Assembly: GCF_012641275.1 (NCBI RefSeq)
Contig: NZ_JABAIA010000001.1
Span: 3,498,843 to 3,562,842, forward strand
Length of the DNA: 64,000 nt
Reading direction: 5' to 3'
From: Chitinophaga varians
GTDB taxonomy: Bacteria > Bacteroidota > Bacteroidia > Chitinophagales > Chitinophagaceae
Shown here: positions 60,761-64,000 of the stretch, piece after piece
Layout: every line of letters starts with the position of its first letter
Numbering within the stretch: the first letter of the stretch is position 1
Made by a program: the position numbers and the translations under genes
The notes under the pieces: model-generated
The model's input: the letters and a program-made list of their open reading frames with translations, nothing else
Database searches by the model: none
Told to the model about the DNA's origin: nothing

Positions 60761-62224
60761 ATGCTTCTTAAATACAGGACAGTATTATACTTACTGGCAT
60801 GTTTGTTTTTTTGTGGCCGGGCATGGGCACAGAACCAGCAGCATTATGTATATATACAGAGTGAAAAAGGCCAGCCTTTCTATGTAAAGGTCAATGGTCA
60901 GGTACTGAGCTCTACAGAAAGAGGATATATCATCCTTCCCAAACTGGAAAGCGGCACCGTACCAATGTCTATTGGATATGCCCAGAGCGAAGGCCCGGCA
61001 CAGGAACAGAAGTTCTACGTACGGATCGCCAAAAATGACCAGGGCTTCCTGCTGAAGAAGGGCGCCTTATACAACCTGCAGACATTCCGGGAAATCAAAG
61101 CCGATAACGGCGATGGCAGCACTGCTACGGCGGCGGCACAGGAACCTGTCCAGGAAGCAGTAGCAGCCAATAACACGGAAGATACCGCCCGTAAAGAGAT
61201 GATGGGCAATCTCCAGAAAGACCTGGAAGACACTTTTTCCCAGAAAGCGACGGTGACCGGTCCTGGCAAACCATCAGCCTCCAAATCCAGTAATGCCTTT
61301 TCTTCCGCTCTTGATAAGGTGGTAGTGTCCGGTGATGACCGGGAAGAGCCGGTGGCGGAAGTCGCTCCCGTCAAACCAACAGAGGGCGCCACAGCGCCTG
61401 TAGAGGAGCAGCCTGTCGCCAAAAAGCCCCGCGGGAAGAAACATAAGGCAGAACGCGAACCGCTTACTGAAGAAGAGCAGGATATACTGAAATCTGTTAT
61501 GGCAGATGAAAGCAAGGCGGCCGCCAGCGAAGCGGCTGTTGCGGACCAGCCTCAACAGACGACAGAAGAACAGCCGGCTCCTAAAAAACAGAAAAAACAC
61601 AAGAAAAGGGAAGGAGATCCTGATTTTATTGAATTCCAGGAAGATGGCAAGGCCAGTGCGCCTGTTGTTGCTGCTGCACCTGCTGCTGTTGCCGCGGAAA
61701 CAGCAGCTCCGGCTGTTGAACTGCCTGCCACAGAAGAGGCACCGGTAAGAAAGAAGAAAAAGCGGAAACTGTTCGATGATACCGAACACCCAAACAATAT
61801 CATCACGGATTCCAGTGGTTATGGCGTTGCAATGAGCACAGAAGCGCCTTCCAGGAAAAAGAAAAAGAATGAAGAGGCAGTAGCGGAAAACTCTGAAAAG
61901 AAAGATGCCGGTAGCCGTCTGATTAATACCGATTGTGGTAATGTGATGGATGAAGCCACTTTCCGTAAGGTGTTGCGGAAGTTTGTGAGCGCCCGGTCTG
62001 ATGATAGCATGATCGATGTGTTCCGTAAGTCTACCCGTAATTACTGCCTTGAAACGGCGCAGGTGAAATCACTGGCGCTGCTGGTAAGCTCTGAAGAAGC
62101 CCGTTATCGCCTGCTGGACCTGGCCTACGCCAAGACCTACGATACCGAGAAATATGGTTCGCTGGAATCGCTGCTGACGGAAAGTTATTATAAAGGCCGT
62201 TTTAAAGCGATGTTACATAAATAG
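60761..62224 (+). CDS. Exported DUF4476 protein with low-complexity middle
   Basis: 487 residues with a signal peptide (cleavage near AWAQ). Residues 25-110 form a beta domain (YVYIQSEKGQPFYVKVNGQVLSS). The middle (about 120-385) is low-complexity, rich in Ala, Glu, Lys and Pro, with repeated KKxRGKKHK and KKKKRK basic clusters. The C-terminal 95 residues match DUF4476 (FRKVLRKFVSARSDDSMIDVFRKST, LETAQVKSLALLVSSEEARYRLLDLAY). The function is unknown. ATG 60761 is chosen over a TTG 33 bases upstream. Confidence 0.8.
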   Translation: MLLKYRTVLYLLACLFFCGRAWAQNQQHYVYIQSEKGQPFYVKVNGQVLSSTERGYIILPKLESGTVPMSIGYAQSEGPAQEQKFYVRIAKNDQGFLLKKGALYNLQTFREIKADNGDGSTATAAAQEPVQEAVAANNTEDTARKEMMGNLQKDLEDTFSQKATVTGPGKPSASKSSNAFSSALDKVVVSGDDREEPVAEVAPVKPTEGATAPVEEQPVAKKPRGKKHKAEREPLTEEEQDILKSVMADESKAAASEAAVADQPQQTTEEQPAPKKQKKHKKREGDPDFIEFQEDGKASAPVVAAAPAAVAAETAAPAVELPATEEAPVRKKKKRKLFDDTEHPNNIITDSSGYGVAMSTEAPSRKKKKNEEAVAENSEKKDAGSRLINTDCGNVMDEATFRKVLRKFVSARSDDSMIDVFRKSTRNYCLETAQVKSLALLVSSEEARYRLLDLAYAKTYDTEKYGSLESLLTESYYKGRFKAMLHK

Positions 62225-62265
62225 CTAAATGAACACATAGATAAATAATTGGCCTTCGGCCGATG

Positions 62266-62300
62266 AATGAGCGAAGACGACCATCTTCGCTCATTTTTTT
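62266..62300 (+). terminator. Terminator between the DUF4476 gene and truA
   Basis: AATGAGCGAAGA pairs with TCTTCGCTCATT around CGACCA, followed by seven T residues. A small GGCC-TTC-GGCC hairpin lies just upstream. Confidence 0.9.
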
Positions 62301-62323
62301 TAATTGTATTATTTTCGCCCCCG

Positions 62324-63085
62324 ATGAACAGATATTTTATAGAAGTGGCCTATAAGGGTGCGCAGTACAGTGGATTTCAGGTACAGGAGAATGCACATAC
62401 CGTGCAGGCGGAGGTAGACAGGGCCCTTAGCCTCCTGCTCCGGGAGAAGATCGAGAGTACTGGTTCCAGCAGGACCGATGCAGGCGTGAATGCCAGGCAG
62501 AACTTCCTGCATTTTGATACAGATGCGCCTTTGCATCCGCAGTTCCTGTATAAGATCAACGCTATTCTGCCGACAGACGTAGTGCTGAAGGGGGTATACC
62601 GGGTACCGGAGGATGCCAACAGCCGTTTTGCCGCGTTGGGCCGTTCCTATGAATATACATTGTATACCCGCAAAGACCCGTTTATGCAGGACCGCGGGTA
62701 TTTCTTTCCTTATAAGCTGGATGTGGACGCGTTGCAGGAGGCAGCCGGTATTATCCGGGAGTACAGCGATTTCACTACTTTTTCCAAGCGGAATACGCAG
62801 GTAAGGACATTTATCTGTGCAATAGAGGAGTCTTTCTGGACGGTGGAAGGGGAGCGTATAGTCTATAACGTTACCGCCAACCGTTTTCTTCGGGGGATGG
62901 TGCGGGGGTTGGTAGGTACCATGCTGCGGGTGGGCCGCGGCAAGCTGACGATACCTGAGTTTCGCGCCGCTATTGAAAGCAGGGACTGTACCCGTGCGGA
63001 TTTTGCAGTCCCGCCACAGGGGTTGTTCCTGATGACTGTCCGTTATCCGGAAGGATTACTGGAACCGGTTTCCTTTGTCAGATAG
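62324..63085 (+). CDS. truA: tRNA pseudouridine(38-40) synthase TruA
   Basis: 253 residues, the normal length. Isomerises uridines 38-40 in the anticodon stem-loop. Catalytic Asp52 is in SSRTDAGVNARQN; other signatures are YKGAQYSGFQVQ, SRFAALGRSYEYTLY, SKRNTQVRTF, and NRFLRGMVRGLVGTMLRVGRGKL near the C-terminus. ATG 62324 gives the usual start (MNRYFIEVAYKG). Confidence 0.96.
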   Translation: MNRYFIEVAYKGAQYSGFQVQENAHTVQAEVDRALSLLLREKIESTGSSRTDAGVNARQNFLHFDTDAPLHPQFLYKINAILPTDVVLKGVYRVPEDANSRFAALGRSYEYTLYTRKDPFMQDRGYFFPYKLDVDALQEAAGIIREYSDFTTFSKRNTQVRTFICAIEESFWTVEGERIVYNVTANRFLRGMVRGLVGTMLRVGRGKLTIPEFRAAIESRDCTRADFAVPPQGLFLMTVRYPEGLLEPVSFVR

Positions 63086-63103
63086 TGTCTGATGATATAA
63101 AGA

Positions 63104-63135
63104 GAAGGGACTGACCTCAACGGGTCAGTCCCTTC
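63104..63135 (+). terminator. truA terminator
   Basis: GAAGGGACTGACC pairs perfectly with GGTCAGTCCCTTC around TCAACG; a T-rich tail (TTCTTTGG) follows. Confidence 0.85.
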
Positions 63136-63175
63136 TTCTTTGGAGGCTGTACCGTTATTTAAAATGTCTTTCGTA

Positions 63176-63214
63176 CGCCCGCCTTGGCGTTGTAATACAA
63201 CGCCAAGGCGGGCG
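63176..63214. repeat. 19-bp perfect palindrome
   Basis: Arms 63176-63194 (CGCCCGCCTTGGCGTTGTA) and 63196-63214 are perfectly complementary around a single central A. There is no T-run after it, which argues against a simple terminator. Confidence 0.85.
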
Positions 63215-63324
63215 AAAGCAATCAAATAACCTCATAGTCCCTGTTGCTTCAGTGTTAAGGCTTCAATGCCACACCGTATAACTAATCACATCTCTCAGCC
63301 CAAAGCAATTGAATAACATCATAG

Positions 63325-63344
63325 CCCAGGTCGTGAGCCCTGGG
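63325..63344. repeat. REP-like palindrome, copy 3 (diverged)
   Basis: CCCAGG-TCGTGA-GCCCTGGG, related to the repeats at 20506 and 20656. It is preceded by a CAATTGAATAACATCATAG lead-in. Confidence 0.7.
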
Positions 63345-63412
63345 AACAAAAAATGGGGGCAAATCGCCTGGTCCGGTGGATCCATGCATCATTCCCGATA
63401 AAAAAATTTTCG

Positions 63413-63449
63413 CCATAAAACCCTTTGTGGTAAAGGGTTTTATGGTTTT
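63413..63449. terminator. Hairpin upstream of rRNA P1
   Basis: CCATAAAACCCTTT and its complement (14 bp) around GTGGT, with T-rich flanks on both strands. It would insulate the rRNA promoters from transcription arriving from upstream. Confidence 0.75.
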
Positions 63450-63473
63450 ATGAAAAAATAGTTCAGCAAAAAA

Positions 63474-63504
63474 GTTGGAAGTGTTAAAAATCCGCCTACC
63501 TTTG
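63474..63504 (+). promoter_or_regulatory. rRNA promoter P1
   Basis: GTTG (63474-63477), 19 bases, TACCTTTG (63497-63504). The GTTG -33 is shared with the tRNA-Ala promoter. Confidence 0.8.
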
Positions 63505-63660
63505 CGCTCCGCTTTGATAGAAAGCACGCATACAAAAGCTCTTCACATACTTCATTTTTACGTTTTTCGAATTGGTGGCATATTGCTGTAAATAATGGAT
63601 AGCAGCGTATTTGCGCTGACTGCTCTTCGAAAAGAAAAAATAAAAAAATCTTAAAAAAGA

Positions 63661-63691
63661 TTTGGTGGAAATGAAAAGTTGCTTACCTTTG
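63661..63691 (+). promoter_or_regulatory. rRNA promoter P2
   Basis: TTTG (63661-63664), 19 bases, TACCTTTG (63684-63691): exact consensus, about 265 bases before 16S. Confidence 0.88.
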
Positions 63692-63818
63692 CAACCCCAA
63701 CGATAACGGGGCAACGAACGGAAAGCGAAGTTGCGAAATTGAAAGATGAGATGTACGGCCGAACGGGCCACGGAGATCGGATCTCAGACATCAGCTAACG
63801 GTCAGTAAGTGATCGAAA

Positions 63819-63831
63819 GTTCTTTGAAAGA
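63819..63831 (+). promoter_or_regulatory. boxA-like element in the rRNA leader
   Basis: GTTCTTTGAAAGA lies in the leader about 130 bases before the 16S start. It resembles the rRNA anti-termination boxA core (CTTTGA or CTCTTTA) and is typical of Bacteroidota rRNA leaders. The call rests on position and similarity only. Confidence 0.5.
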
Positions 63832-63957
63832 ATGGAAACAACAGCACGAATCAAATTAGTGATAGTTTGATTCATAAACACAGGTAATGTTATAGCTAAC
63901 ATAATTTAAATATCCGATTAATTTTCTGAAGAGAATTAGTCAGGTATCAACTTCTTT

Positions 63958-64000
<43 letters not shown>

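Larger units (their letters stand above)
63086..63957. other. Gene-free region upstream of the rRNA operon
   Basis: About 870 bases hold, in order, the truA terminator, a 19-bp palindrome, diverged REP-like units, a terminator hairpin, rRNA promoters P1 and P2, and the transcribed leader with an anti-termination-like box. Two REP lead-ins, AAGCAATCAAATAACCTCAT near 63217 and AAGCAATTGAATAACATCAT near 63303, are clearly related. No protein gene is supported. Confidence 0.8.

Noticed and set aside
63496..63771. Minus-strand open frame across the rRNA leader (91 codons)
   Set aside because: It covers the rRNA promoters and leader and has no coding features.

Overview
The window (64 kb, moderate GC) looks like chromosome from a Bacteroidota bacterium of the Chitinophagaceae, most likely Chitinophaga or a close relative. 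The evidence is as follows. Many genes have the Bacteroidota promoter TTTG-N19/21-TAnnTTTG instead of -35/-10 boxes. RpoD is the short (about 288 residue) Bacteroidota form. Family-typical proteins are present (7TMR-DISM kinases, propeller-type LytS kinases, DUF4442, DUF1835, DUF4476, TPM/LemA sets, Pycsar-effector-like membrane proteins). GG-leader lanthipeptide-like precursors of the Bacteroidota type occur. The last 43 bases are the start of a 16S rRNA gene. Genus-level placement is inference.

Layout. 1-4.3 kb: plus-strand signalling genes (receiver end, CheR, CheB, REC-PAS-histidine kinase) and an exported protein with a coiled-coil end. 4.5-10.2 kb: tRNA-Ala(GGC), then a minus-strand five-gene operon that reads, in transcription order, acyltransferase-like protein, E1/ThiF-like protein, 7TM sensor kinase, REC-kinase, receiver. 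10.4-16.6 kb: exported superoxide dismutase, an ArnT-like glycosyltransferase, a PAP2 phosphatase, an LptF/LptG permease and two small conserved genes. 16.9-25 kb: housekeeping core (rpoD, ffh, rpsP-rimM-trmD, rplS, tatA, gatA, lytic transglycosylase). 25.2-29.1 kb: CPA2 antiporter, pgk and gap on the minus strand. 29.2-31.1 kb: two identical tRNA-Glu(TTC) genes as direct repeats around a SUKH protein and a DUF1345 membrane protein.

31.1-34.1 kb is the most accessory-looking part: a VOC protein, three tandem short genes encoding lanthipeptide-like precursors with no modification enzymes nearby, and a divergent HxlR regulator/SDR pair. 34.2-50.2 kb: a 1055-residue propeller histidine kinase, an MBL/beta-CASP hydrolase, DUF4442, thioredoxin-like, Ppk1, an HD-PycTM fusion, an SdiA-regulated-type lipoprotein overlapping a giant metallophosphoesterase/outer-membrane-barrel protein, and a GAF-like protein of unknown role. 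50.4-63.1 kb: lysA, an S4 protein, an M20 dipeptidase, an orphan receiver, LemA plus two TPM proteins, DUF1835, M1 aminopeptidase, a biotin carrier protein, DUF4476 and truA. 63.1-64 kb: terminators, palindromic repeats, two strong tandem rRNA promoters and the 16S start.

The best candidates for something undescribed are (1) the 4.67-10.23 kb operon, which combines a possible small-molecule synthase, an atypical E1-like enzyme and a 7TM-sensor phosphorelay, and (2) the orphan RiPP precursor cluster at 32.0-32.8 kb. Secondary items are the HD-PycTM fusion without a cyclase, the phosphoesterase/kinase-like/barrel fusion, the structured gap-pgk spacer and a family of REP-like palindromes, one of which supplies the rimM stop codon.
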